From Streptomyces sp. LHD-70 (lineage in GTDB: Bacteria; Actinomycetota; Actinomycetes; Streptomycetales; Streptomycetaceae): DNA of 64,000 bases. The stretch covers positions 1 through 64,000 of the forward strand of contig NZ_JAVIFW010000033.1 in assembly GCF_031157275.1 (NCBI RefSeq), given 5' to 3'. The position numbers were made by a program, and so were the translations under genes. Position 1 is the stretch's first letter, and the number at the start of each line of letters is the position of its first letter. The notes under the pieces are model-generated. The model was given only the letters and a program-made list of their open reading frames with translations, searched no databases and was not told the origin of the DNA. Positions 42,226 to 51,040 of the stretch are shown in pieces.

Positions 42226-43967
42226 CCGACGCCCACACCGGCGCCCCCGCCGACCCCCGCCACCGGCAACGCGTCGAAGAGCTCTGCGCCGCAGCCGTAC
42301 GAGCCCTCAGCGCCGACCCCGACCTGCGGTTCCGCGGGCCCCGACTGCACCGCGGACGGCGCCCGCTGCCACTGCACGCCCCGCATCTGCACCCCACCCC
42401 CGAGGACGACTTCGGCTCGTTCCGGGGCGCGGCCGACGGCATGGCCCTGCGCCTTACACGGTCGGACGCCGGGCTGCATCGCCGGGAGCGCCCTGCCGAA
42501 CCGGTGGAACGGCTGGTCTTCGAGATGCTTGAGCAGTTCCGCGTCGAGGCGCTGGCCCCGGCGGCGATGCCCGGCATCGCCCGCAACCTGCGCCACCGCC
42601 ATGAGCAGTGGTCGCTCGCCTTCCACCGCTCGGGCCTCACCGAGACGGCACGCGGGCTGCTGCTCTACACGGTCGCGCAGGTATGCCGCTCCCGGATCAC
42701 CGCGCAACCCGTCGTCGCGGAGACCGAGGACCTGATCGAGGACACGCGCGCCGCCCTCGCCACTGCGATCGGGCACGACCTCGCCGGGCTGCGGCGGCAC
42801 CGGGACGACCAGGCCGCGTTCGCCGACCACGCCCTGTCCCTCGCCCGGACCGTGGCCGCGCTGCTCACGCCCGCCGAAGGCGAGGGCGGTGCCGGAGACG
42901 AGGACGCGCGCGCGGACGACGACCCCGACGACCGGTCCCACGACCGGTCCCGCTTCACCCTCCTGACGGACTTCGGCGACGACGAGCAGCTCGGCACCGC
43001 CTCCCGGGGCCGAAGCCGCGTACTGGAGGACGCCACTGACGGGTACCGCGTCTTCACCACCGCCTACGACCGGCAGCACCCCGCGGGCCGGCTGGTCCGG
43101 CCGGAGCTGCTCAGGGAGTACCGGGAAGGGCTCGACCGGCGCATCGCCGCGCAGGGCGTGAACGTCGGCCGGCTCGCCCGCGAGCTGACGGCGCTGCTCG
43201 CCGACCCCGTACGCGACGGCTGGGACAGCGGCCAGGAGGAGGGCCAGGTCGACGGGCGCCTCCTGGCCCGGCTGATCAGCTCGCCGAGCGAGCGCCGCCT
43301 CTTCCGGACCGAACGCATCGCACCCGTTCCCGACGCCCTCGTGACGTTCCTCATCGACTGCTCGGGCTCCATGAAGGAGCACGGCGAGCCGGTGGCCATG
43401 CTGGTCGATATCTTCGCCCGAGCGCTCGAACAGGCCGGCGCGAGCTGCGAGATCCTCGGCTACACCACCGGCGCCTGGAACGGCGGCCGGGCCCGCCGCG
43501 CCTGGCTGCGCGCCGGGCGCCCCGCACACCCCGGCCGCCTCAACGAGCAGTGCCACCTGGTGTTCAAGGACGCGGAAACACCGTGGCGCAGGGCCCGCCG
43601 GGACATCGCCGCGCTGCTCAAGGTCGACCTGTACCGCGAGGGCGTGGACGGCGAGGCGGTGGCCTGGGCCGCGCGGCGCGCACAGGCCCGGCCGGAGCGG
43701 CGGCGGCTCCTTGTCGTCCTGTCCGACGGCAGCCCCATGGACACCGCCACCCATCTGGTCAACGACCGCCACTACCTGGACCACCACCTCAAGGACGTGG
43801 TCGCGGGCCTTGAACGGTCCGGCGAGGTCGAGGTCCACGGCCTCGGCGTGGGGCTCGACCTGAGCCCCTACTACAGCAACTGCCACGCCCTCGACCCGTC
43901 CCGGACCACCGGCAGGGAGATGATCCGGGAGACGGTCACGCTGCTCGCGCGCCACCCCCGCCGGTAG
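42222..43967 (+). CDS. CobT-like protein with C-terminal von Willebrand A domain
   Basis: 581 residues. An N-terminal helical region (RGPRLHRGRRPLPLHAPHLH, then PVERLVFEMLEQFRVEALAP, the CobT-typical RxE segment), a short acidic middle (DEDARADDDPDDRSHDRSR), and a VWA domain starting at FLIDCSGSMKEHGEP (MIDAS DxSxS near 378-382) with LVVLSDGSPMDTAT and a C-terminal RTTGREMIRET. The acidic linker is shorter than in canonical CobT. The GTG overlaps the CobS-like stop (GTGA), so the two are coupled and should form one complex. See the findings for why a non-cobalamin role is suspected. Confidence 0.85.
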   Translation: MTDAHTGAPADPRHRQRVEELCAAAVRALSADPDLRFRGPRLHRGRRPLPLHAPHLHPTPEDDFGSFRGAADGMALRLTRSDAGLHRRERPAEPVERLVFEMLEQFRVEALAPAAMPGIARNLRHRHEQWSLAFHRSGLTETARGLLLYTVAQVCRSRITAQPVVAETEDLIEDTRAALATAIGHDLAGLRRHRDDQAAFADHALSLARTVAALLTPAEGEGGAGDEDARADDDPDDRSHDRSRFTLLTDFGDDEQLGTASRGRSRVLEDATDGYRVFTTAYDRQHPAGRLVRPELLREYREGLDRRIAAQGVNVGRLARELTALLADPVRDGWDSGQEEGQVDGRLLARLISSPSERRLFRTERIAPVPDALVTFLIDCSGSMKEHGEPVAMLVDIFARALEQAGASCEILGYTTGAWNGGRARRAWLRAGRPAHPGRLNEQCHLVFKDAETPWRRARRDIAALLKVDLYREGVDGEAVAWAARRAQARPERRRLLVVLSDGSPMDTATHLVNDRHYLDHHLKDVVAGLERSGEVEVHGLGVGLDLSPYYSNCHALDPSRTTGREMIRETVTLLARHPRR

Positions 43968-43980
43968 GACTCGTCTTCCC

Positions 43981-45441
43981 CTACGCGACCATCGCCCCGT
44001 CGACCAGTTCCCCCAGGATGCGGATGCCCGGGTCGATCACGGAGAGCGGGGGTGCCGCGAAGCCGATGCGGAAGTGGTTCAGGGGCGGGTTCTCCGACAG
44101 GAAGTAGATGTCGCCGCGCTCGATGAGCACCCCGCGCTCCTGCGCCAGGTCCACGAGTCGGCGGCAGTCCAGCTCCGGCGGCCCCGACATCCACAGGCTC
44201 ACCCCGCCCGGGGGCGGCGTCGTGTGCCACGGCAGATAGGTGTTGACCGCCCGGCTCGCCGCCTCCCACTTGTGCATCAGCTGGCCCCGGTACCTGCGCA
44301 CCGCCCGGTGGTACTCCCCGGACTCGATGAGCAGGGCCAGGGCGCGCTGGATGTGCCCGGACGGGTGCCGCACGGAGTAGCGGCGCAGGTCGCGCAGCTC
44401 CCGGACGAGCTCCCGCGAGCCCACGAGGTACCCGATGCGCAGCCCCGGTGCGAGGAACTTCGAGAACGTGCCCAGATAGACGACCTGTTCGGTCTCGTCC
44501 AAGCCCTTCAGCGCGGGCGTCGGGCTGCCCTGGTAGCGGAACTCGCTGTCGTAGTCGTCCTCCACGATCACCGTCCCGCTCTCCCGGACGAGGGACAGCA
44601 GCTCCCGTCGGCGACCGATGCTCAACGTCGCGTTCGTCGGATGCTGGTGACTGGGCGTCACATGCAGCAGGTCCACGCCCGCCAGGCTCTTCGCCGGCAT
44701 CAGCCCCGCCTCGTTCGCCCTGATCGGCAGCAGCGAGGCCCCCGCCCGTACGAAGATGTGCCGGGCGTCCAGATAGCCGGGATCCTCCACCGCCACCACG
44801 GATCCCCGGCCGAGCAGCGCCCGGCTCAGCAGGTCGAGCCCCTGCTGCGAGCCGACGGTGATCAGCACCTCCTCCGGCGACGCCTCCACCCCGCGGGCCG
44901 GCAGCAGGTGGTGGCAGACCATCTCGACCAGGAGCGGGTCGTCGGCCGCGATGCCGTCCTGCAGGCTGTACTGGACGTGCGGCTGGTACAGCGCCTTGTT
45001 GAGCGCCCGCGACCAGTCCCGCGCCGGGAACGCCCGCAGGTCGACCTGACCTGCGAGGAACGGGTACGGATAGCGGGCCCAGTCGGGCCGCTTCTCGATA
45101 TGCGGCAGGGTGTCCTCGGGGTGCCCGCGCAGCCGCGCGGCCCAGTCGAAGCGCTGGGTCGCGGGCCGTTCCTCGGCGGTGCAGTACGCGCGTATCTCGC
45201 GGTTGACGAAGATCCCCTGGCGGACCCGGCTCTCGACGAAACCCTCGGCCACCAGCTCCTGGTAGGCGGCGTTGACGGTGTTCCGGGAGAGGCCCAACTC
45301 GCGCGCCAGCTCGCGGGACGAGGGGAGCCGACGGCTGGAGTCGATCGTCCCCACGGCGATGCCGTGCTCGATGGCCTTGCGGATCTGCCGGTACAGCGGC
45401 TCGCTCGACTCCCGGTCGACCTCGATCAACGTGCGTGGCAT
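43981..45441 (-). CDS. MocR-family (GntR-HTH plus aminotransferase) regulator, TauR-like
   Basis: 486 residues. The GntR winged helix is at about 1-75 (PLYRQIRKAIEHGIAVGTID, LPSSRELARELGLSRNTVNA), then a class I aminotransferase-fold domain with the PLP lysine in YLGTFSKFLAPGLRIGYLVG. MocR proteins sense amino compounds through PLP, and TauR of alphaproteobacteria activates taurine genes this way. It is divergent from ald-tpa across a 311-base region with repeated GGACC(G/A)GTT boxes. The ATG at 45441 has AGGAGG 6 bases upstream. It ends 13 bases from the convergent CobT-like gene. Confidence 0.87.
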   Translation of the reverse strand: MPRTLIEVDRESSEPLYRQIRKAIEHGIAVGTIDSSRRLPSSRELARELGLSRNTVNAAYQELVAEGFVESRVRQGIFVNREIRAYCTAEERPATQRFDWAARLRGHPEDTLPHIEKRPDWARYPYPFLAGQVDLRAFPARDWSRALNKALYQPHVQYSLQDGIAADDPLLVEMVCHHLLPARGVEASPEEVLITVGSQQGLDLLSRALLGRGSVVAVEDPGYLDARHIFVRAGASLLPIRANEAGLMPAKSLAGVDLLHVTPSHQHPTNATLSIGRRRELLSLVRESGTVIVEDDYDSEFRYQGSPTPALKGLDETEQVVYLGTFSKFLAPGLRIGYLVGSRELVRELRDLRRYSVRHPSGHIQRALALLIESGEYHRAVRRYRGQLMHKWEAASRAVNTYLPWHTTPPPGGVSLWMSGPPELDCRRLVDLAQERGVLIERGDIYFLSENPPLNHFRIGFAAPPLSVIDPGIRILGELVDGAMVA

Positions 45442-45641
45442 GGCATGCCTCCTGAGCTCTCGCGGCCTGTGCCGGACGGGATGTGCGCGCGACCGGGTCC
45501 GCCCCCTGGGCGCACCACCGGTGACCTCACCGGCCGTACAGGACGGGTGACCCAGCCGGTCGCGCAACCGGCCGTAAAACCGGTCGTATACGGGACGTAA
45601 ACGGTCGCCTACGCGGCGATTTCCTCCTGGACCCATCAAAG

Positions 45642-45680
45642 GGACCGGTTCTGGTGCTTCTCGCCGGACCAGTTGGCTCT
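45642..45680. promoter_or_regulatory. Direct-repeat operator upstream of ald
   Basis: GGACCGGTTCTGGTG (45642-45656) and GGACCAGTTGGCTCT (45666-45680) start 24 bases apart, two helical turns plus a little, as expected for a dimeric MocR regulator. A near-identical box occurs before the downstream permease gene (48614). Confidence 0.6.
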
Positions 45681-45752
45681 GCAATCTAGCGCCATCGGCG
45701 GCTCCAGACGAGAGTCCGACGCCAACCCCCTCATCCCAGATGGGAGTTCTTC

Positions 45753-46868
45753 GTGAAGATCGGAATTCCGCGCGAGGTCAAGAACCACGAGTACCGCGTG
45801 GCCATCACCCCCTCCGGCGTCCACGAGCTGGTCCAGGCCGGCCACACGGTGTACATCGAGCAGGGCGCCGGGGCCGGTTCGGTCATCGCGGACGCGCACT
45901 ACCAGGCCGCCGGCGCCACCGTCCTGAGGACGGCCGACGAGGTCTGGGCCGAGGGCGACCTGCTGCTCAAGGTGAAGGAGCCCGTCGCGGAGGAGTACCA
46001 CCGCATGCGCCCCGGCCAAGTGCTCTTCACCTACCTGCACTTGGCGGCCTCCCGGGAGTGCACCCAGGCGATGCTCGCGGCCGGGGTCACCGGTGTCGCG
46101 TACGAGACGGTGCAGCCCGCCGACGGCACGCTGCCGCTGCTGTTCCCGATGTCCGAGGTCGCCGGCCGGCTCGCCCCGCAGGTGGGCGCGTACCACCTGA
46201 TGCGGGCGGCCGGCGGGCGCGGCGTCCTGATGGGCGGCGTCTCCGGCACGCACCCCGCGAAGACCGTCGTCATCGGCGCCGGGGTGTCGGGGATGAACGC
46301 GGTGGCCGTCGCGACCGGCATGTGGTCCGACGTGGTGCTGCTCGACAAGAACATCGACAAGCTGCGCGCCGCCGACCGCATGTACCAGGGGAGCATTGCG
46401 ACCGTCGCCTCCAACGGCTACGAGCTGGAGCAGGCCGTGCTCGAAGCCGACCTGGTCATCGGCGCGGTCCTCGTGCCCGGTGCGAAGGCGCCGAAGCTGA
46501 TCAGCAACGAACTCGTCTCCCGCATGAAGCCGGGCTCGGTGCTCGTCGACATCGCGGTCGACCAGGGCGGCTGCTTCGAGGACTCCCGGCCGACGACCCA
46601 CGCGGACCCGGTCTACGACGTCCACGACTCGGTCTTCTACTGCGTCGCGAACATGCCGGGCGCCGTGCCGAACACCTCCACGTACGCCCTCACCAACGTC
46701 ACCCTGCCGTACGTCCTCGCCATCGCGAACAACGGGCTTGCCGCGGCCGCGCGGGCGGACGCAGCGGTCAAGCGCGGCATCAACGTGGTGGGCGGCCAGG
46801 TCACCTACCGGCCTGTTGCGGAGGCGCACGACCTCAAGCACGTCGAGGTCGACGAGGCCCTCGTCTAG
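45753..46868 (+). CDS. ald: Alanine dehydrogenase
   Basis: 371 residues, standard length. The N-terminal MKIGIPREVKNHEYRVAITP, catalytic Lys in LLKVKEPVAEEY and His in TYLHLAASRE, NAD-binding fold HPAKTVVIGAGVSGMNAVAVA, and C-terminal VHDSVFYCVANMPGAVPNTS and TLPYVLAIANNG. It interconverts alanine and pyruvate with NAD and ammonia. With the following aminotransferase it would regenerate pyruvate, the amino acceptor, from alanine and release the taurine nitrogen as ammonium. The GTG has GGGAG 8 bases upstream. It is divergent from the MocR gene. Confidence 0.95.
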   Translation: MKIGIPREVKNHEYRVAITPSGVHELVQAGHTVYIEQGAGAGSVIADAHYQAAGATVLRTADEVWAEGDLLLKVKEPVAEEYHRMRPGQVLFTYLHLAASRECTQAMLAAGVTGVAYETVQPADGTLPLLFPMSEVAGRLAPQVGAYHLMRAAGGRGVLMGGVSGTHPAKTVVIGAGVSGMNAVAVATGMWSDVVLLDKNIDKLRAADRMYQGSIATVASNGYELEQAVLEADLVIGAVLVPGAKAPKLISNELVSRMKPGSVLVDIAVDQGGCFEDSRPTTHADPVYDVHDSVFYCVANMPGAVPNTSTYALTNVTLPYVLAIANNGLAAAARADAAVKRGINVVGGQVTYRPVAEAHDLKHVEVDEALV

Positions 46869-46964
46869 GCGTACCGCGACCTCTCCGGAAGACCTCTCCG
46901 GAGGCCCGCAACACCGCATCCAACACCCGCCCGGCCGTCCGCCGGGCCAGGAGGGGAGACCCAC

Positions 46965-48341
46965 GTGACCACCGATTCCGGCCTCCGCGCCAAGGCGCGG
47001 CGCCACCTCGGTCCGCACTTCACCCGCAAGGACGTCTGGCAGGACGCCGAGCTGCCCGTCTTCGTGCGCAGCGAGGGCTGCCACCTGTACGACGACCGGG
47101 GCCGGCGGTTCCTCGACGGTCTGGCGGGCCTGTTCTGTGTGAACATCGGCCATGGCCGCAGCGACATCGTGGCCGCCGCGAGCAAGCAGATGGAGACCCT
47201 GCCGTACTCCACCAACTGGGGCGCCGCCCACCCGCCGTCCATCGAAGCGGCCAGTCTCATAGCCGAGCTGGCGCCCGGTGACCTCGGGGTGACGTTCTTC
47301 GTCAACTCCGGCTCGGAGGCCGTCGAGACGGCCATCAAGTTCGCCCGCCAGTACCACAAGAGCCAGGGCAACCCCGAGCGCACCAAGATCATCAGCCGGG
47401 AGATGGCCTACCACGGCGTCACCCTCGGCGCCCTGTCGGTGACCGGCCTCCCGAAGATCCGCGACCCGTTCCTCCCGCTGCTGCCGGGCATCCGCCACGT
47501 CCCCAACACCTTCGGCCACACCGGCGACTGCGGCCCCGCCGCCGAGCTCGACTGCGTACGCGCGATCGAGCAGGCCATCATCGAAGAAGGCCCCGAGACC
47601 GTCGCCGCGGTCTTCGCCGAGCCGGTGCAGAACGGCCGCGGCGCACTGGTCCCGCCGGACGGGTACTGGCGGGAGCTGCGCAAGATCTGCGACAAGTACG
47701 GCGTCCTGCTCGTCGCGGACGAGGTCATCTGCTCCTTCGGACGCCTCGGCCACTGGTTCGGCAGCGGCTACTTCGGCGTGGTGCCCGACATGGTCACCTT
47801 CGCCAAGGGCGCCACCTCGGGATACGCCCCGCTCGGCGGCATGATCGCCCGGGAGCAGCTGGTCCAGGAGCTCTTCGACTCCCCCAAGGGCGGCACGTTC
47901 ACCCACGGCGCGACCTGGGGCGGCCACCCGGTCTCCACCGCCGTCGCCGTCGCCAACATCAAGGCCATGCGCGACGAGGACGTCCTGGGCAACGTCTGCA
48001 CCCTCGGGCCCGAACTCCGCGCGGGGCTCGAGGAGATCAAGAACCGCCACCGCGTCGTCAAGGACGTCCGCGGCTTGGGCTTCTTCTACGCGATCGAGCT
48101 CATGGCCGACCGTGAGACGGACCGGGAACTCTCGGCGGAGCAGTCGGCCAAGATCCTGCGCGAGGTGCTCCCGGCGGCGTTCAAGAAGACCGGGGTCATC
48201 CTGCGCCCGGACGACCGCGGCGCCACGATGATCATGGTCTCGCCGCCGCTCGTCGCCGATCGCGCCGTGCTCGACGAACTGCTCGCCGGTATCGACGTGA
48301 TGGTCGGCGACGTGCAGCGCAGCGTCAGCGTCAGCGGCTGA
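46965..48341 (+). CDS. tpa: Class III aminotransferase, probable taurine-pyruvate aminotransferase
   Basis: 458 residues. Fold-type I class III aminotransferase: FLDGLAGLFCVNIGHGR, FFVNSGSEAVETAIKFARQY, EMAYHGVTLGALSVTGLPKIR, VFAEPVQNGRGALVPPDGYW, VLLVADEVICSFGRLGHWFG, and the PLP lysine in TFAKGATSGYAPLGG. The family covers omega-amino acid, beta-alanine, putrescine and taurine substrates, so sequence alone is not decisive. The taurine call rests on the partnership with ald, a TauR-like regulator and xsc. The GTG has GGGGAG 9 bases upstream. It follows ald after 96 bases, likely in one operon. Confidence 0.82.
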   Translation: MTTDSGLRAKARRHLGPHFTRKDVWQDAELPVFVRSEGCHLYDDRGRRFLDGLAGLFCVNIGHGRSDIVAAASKQMETLPYSTNWGAAHPPSIEAASLIAELAPGDLGVTFFVNSGSEAVETAIKFARQYHKSQGNPERTKIISREMAYHGVTLGALSVTGLPKIRDPFLPLLPGIRHVPNTFGHTGDCGPAAELDCVRAIEQAIIEEGPETVAAVFAEPVQNGRGALVPPDGYWRELRKICDKYGVLLVADEVICSFGRLGHWFGSGYFGVVPDMVTFAKGATSGYAPLGGMIAREQLVQELFDSPKGGTFTHGATWGGHPVSTAVAVANIKAMRDEDVLGNVCTLGPELRAGLEEIKNRHRVVKDVRGLGFFYAIELMADRETDRELSAEQSAKILREVLPAAFKKTGVILRPDDRGATMIMVSPPLVADRAVLDELLAGIDVMVGDVQRSVSVSG

Positions 48342-48768
48342 GGCGCAAGGGTGGGCGGGTCCGGTCCGAGAGGGGCCGGGCCCGTCGCAGGGCGCCGCCG
48401 TGCCCGATTCGCGCCGTTGGGCTGCCGGGGCGTACCGCCTTCGAGTCGTGCCATTCTCCCGGCGTGGGGCCGCCGTGGGGCCGCCGTGGGGCCGTCGGAA
48501 ATTCCGCCCCACCCTTTTTTCGTGCATTACCCAACTTTCTCGATGTCCGTCGCGCACCCCTCGCGCACGGGCGATCGGTATTTCCATGAAATCCCGAACT
48601 GGCACCCCTAGTAGGTCCAGTTCTGGCGCTTTCCCTGGAATACGGGGAGCGGCCATTATCCCGGCACTGCTTAATTCCGCGGCGGCCACCCGCGCATTCC
48701 GGCCGAGGTGGTGCGGCAGCGCCGCGATTCCTGAACGAAATGGGTTACCTGTGGGAGAGAACAAACTC
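48342..48768 (+). promoter_or_regulatory. Leader of the permease gene, with a MocR-type operator at 48595-48631
   Basis: GGTCCAGTTCTGGCGCTT (48614-48631) matches the ald box GGACCGGTTCTGGTGCTT (45642-45659) at 15 of 18 positions. A related half-site lies nearby in the opposite orientation (CGAACTGGCACC, 48595-48606). Elsewhere the region is less GC-rich than genes around it and includes a repeated GGGGCCGCCGT stretch (about 48470-48495). No gene is supported here. An independent, co-regulated promoter for the permease is likely. Confidence 0.55.
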
Positions 48769-50256
48769 GTGGACGGCGACAAGCCCGAGCAGGGCGAGAC
48801 AGCCGGACTGCGCAGCGAGCTCAAACAGAGGCATATGACGCTCATAGCCCTCGGCGGGGTGATCGGAGCCGGCCTCTTCGTCGGCAGCGGCGTCGTCATC
48901 CAGGAGACCGGTCCGGCAGCGATCATCTCGTTCGTCCTGGCCGGCGGCCTCGTCATCCTGGTGATGCGGATGCTCGGCGAGATGGCGGTCGCCCGCCCCT
49001 CCGCGGGCTCCTTCTACGAGTACGCGCGGCTCGCCCTCGGCCCCTGGGGCGGCTTCACCATCGGCTGGCTGTACTGGTACTTCTGGGTCAACGTGGTCGC
49101 GCTCGAAGCGGTGGCCGGCGCCACTCAGATCCATGCCTGGCTTCCGGGGGTGCCGTTGTGGGTGATCAGTCTCGGCCTGATGTTGTTGCTCACCGGGGTG
49201 AACATGTTCTCGGTGAAGTCGTTCGGTGAGTTCGAGTACTGGTTCTCGTCCATCAAGGTCGCCGCGATCAGCGTGTTCCTCATTCTGGGTCTGGTCTTCG
49301 TCGTCGGCCTGTGGCCCGGAGCGCACGCGGACGTGGGGAACCTGACGGCACATCAGGGATTCGCTCCGCACGGTATCGGCCCGGTGCTCACCGCGGTTAT
49401 CCCGGCGGTCGGCTTCTTCACCGGCGCGGAGATCGCGGCGCTGGCCGCGGCCGAGTCCAAGGAGCCGGGGCGGAACGTGGCCAGGGCCACCCGCTCGGTC
49501 GTCCTGCGCGTGCTGCTCTTCTACGTCGGCTCGATCTTCCTCGTCGTCGCCATCGTGCCGTGGAACGACGGCAGCATCACCGACGGGCCGTACATCTCCG
49601 CCCTCCAGCACATCGGGATCCCGTACGCCGGAACCCTGATGCGCATCCTCGTCCTCGTCGCCGTGCTGTCCTCCCTCAACGCCGGCCTCTATAGCGCCTC
49701 GCGCATCGTCTTCGCCCTCACCCGGCACCGCGACGCGCCGAGCGGGCTGACGAAGCTCAGCCGACGCGGTGTGCCGCAGCGCGCGATCCTGCTCGCCACC
49801 GTGCTCGGCTACGTCTCCGTGGTCTTCGCCTACGTGTCGCCCGAGACGGTGTTCTCCTTCATCGTCCACTCGTACGGAGCGGTGGCGCTGTTCGTCTACC
49901 TCCTGGTCGCGTTGTCCCAACTGCGCCTGCGCCGCCGCCTGGAGCGTGAGGACCCGGGGGCGCTGACCCTGAAGATGTGGGGCTATCCCTATCTGAGCTG
50001 GTTTACGGTCGCCGCCATGACCCTGGTGATCCTCACCATGGCGGTGCTGCCCTCGACCCGCCTCGACTTCGGCACCAGCCTCCTGACGCTCCTCACGGTG
50101 CTCGGCGCGTACGGCGTGATCCGCCTGCGTCGCCGAGCCGAGGACGGGCCCGCCCCGACACCGCCGTCCGACGGACCGCGGCCCGCCCCGCTACCGGGAC
50201 CGACCGGCCCCACCGCCGACTCCCAGCGGCCACGGGTCCCGGCCAAGGAGCAGTGA
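48769..50256 (+). CDS. Amino acid permease, APC/AAT family
   Basis: About 495 residues with 12 hydrophobic segments. Starts SELKQRHMTLIALGGVIGAGLFVGSG, the typical AAT/GABA-permease TM1, followed by VMRMLGEMAVARPSAGSFYEYARLALG, FEYWFSSIKVAAISVFLILG, FFTGAEIAALAAAESKEPGR and a hydrophilic C-terminal tail rich in Pro. The GTG at 48769 is preceded by GGGAGAG; an in-frame GTG at 48751 is an alternative. It lies downstream of tpa behind a shared operator motif, so it is the best candidate importer of taurine or a related amino compound in this island. No TauABC transporter is present in the window. Confidence 0.85.
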   Translation: MDGDKPEQGETAGLRSELKQRHMTLIALGGVIGAGLFVGSGVVIQETGPAAIISFVLAGGLVILVMRMLGEMAVARPSAGSFYEYARLALGPWGGFTIGWLYWYFWVNVVALEAVAGATQIHAWLPGVPLWVISLGLMLLLTGVNMFSVKSFGEFEYWFSSIKVAAISVFLILGLVFVVGLWPGAHADVGNLTAHQGFAPHGIGPVLTAVIPAVGFFTGAEIAALAAAESKEPGRNVARATRSVVLRVLLFYVGSIFLVVAIVPWNDGSITDGPYISALQHIGIPYAGTLMRILVLVAVLSSLNAGLYSASRIVFALTRHRDAPSGLTKLSRRGVPQRAILLATVLGYVSVVFAYVSPETVFSFIVHSYGAVALFVYLLVALSQLRLRRRLEREDPGALTLKMWGYPYLSWFTVAAMTLVILTMAVLPSTRLDFGTSLLTLLTVLGAYGVIRLRRRAEDGPAPTPPSDGPRPAPLPGPTGPTADSQRPRVPAKEQ

Positions 50257-50377
50257 GGGAGCCGCCGCGCGTGTCCGTGGCCGGGCCGTCGCAGATTCCT
50301 TCTGTGGCGGCCCCTCGGGCCACGCGGCGCCCGCGCGCCACGGTCGGCCTCGGGCGGCCGGCCGCCGGATACGCACG

Positions 50378-50560
50378 TCAGGCCGCGAGAAACTCCTCGC
50401 GCCGCGCCAGGTCCCCCGCGGTCCCGACGGCCCTCCACAGGCGGCCGATCAGCTCGCACTCTTGCGGGGGAAGTGTGGGCCACGCCCCCCACAGATCGAG
50501 GCGGCGCGCAGCGAGCCGGCCTGCAGCACGGTGCCGCGGGGAGGGAGGAATCGCCAGCGC
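50378..50560 (-). pseudogene. Possible gene remnant
   Basis: A minus-strand frame ending at a TGA at 50378-50380 reads RRLDLWGAWPTLPPQECELI then GRLWRAVGTAGDLARREEFL with strong codon bias. It runs upstream to a stop near 50565 without any plausible start codon. It is probably the 3' end of a lost gene. The family is not recognised. Confidence 0.3.
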
Positions 50561-50595
50561 CCCTCAGCTCCGAAGGCGCCCGCAGGGGCCTGGAC

Positions 50596-51040
50596 GCGGA
50601 CGACGGCTGCAACACCCGTGTTCCGAAGGGCTCATCGCGGAGTCCCGGACTCCGGCCGGGGTCGAGGGCAAGTGCAAGGTCCTCAGGGGTAGTTGGTTCT
50701 CGTACGACGATGGAGTAACCGTCAATGAATCTTCAGGCCTTGGACATCGACCACATGGTGCCGCTCTGAGAGCCGGGAGTCCAAGGAGCCCCGCAGTGGA
50801 CCCCCAAGCGCCGGGAGGCCCACGCGAACGACCTGGACGCCGAGGCTTCTCTCGTGGCCGTGACCGCGCGAACGAACCGTCAGAAAGCTGACCAGGAACC
50901 GGCGCAGTGGATGCCCCCGCACCCGAATACCCATTGCTGCTACATCGCCGAGTGGACCGCCATGAATCTCCGCTGGTGCCTGAGCGCGGACCAGGGCCGA
51001 AGCCAAGGGCTGCGAGACCACCGTCGTCCACTGCACCTCG
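50596..51040 (+). pseudogene. Decayed secreted HNH nuclease (DUF1524/GmrSD C-terminal-like)
   Basis: Fragments of one HNH protein occur in shifted frames: CNTRV at about 50610, CKVLRGSWFSYDDGVTVNES ending near 50736, LDIDHMVPL (the HNH core, 50740-50766) followed by a stop, then TPKRREAHANDLDAEASLVA, VTARTNRQKADQEPAQWMPP and CYIAEWTAMNLRWCLSADQ to about 51000. The order and spacing match actinobacterial secreted HNH proteins, but at least two frame breaks and no signal peptide make it a pseudogene. Confidence 0.75.

Noticed and set aside
45636-48956. Minus-strand open frame of over 1100 codons opposite ald, tpa and the permease
   Set aside because: Antisense shadow of high-GC genes. The plus-strand products are clear family members, while the antisense translation is low-complexity and matches nothing recognised.
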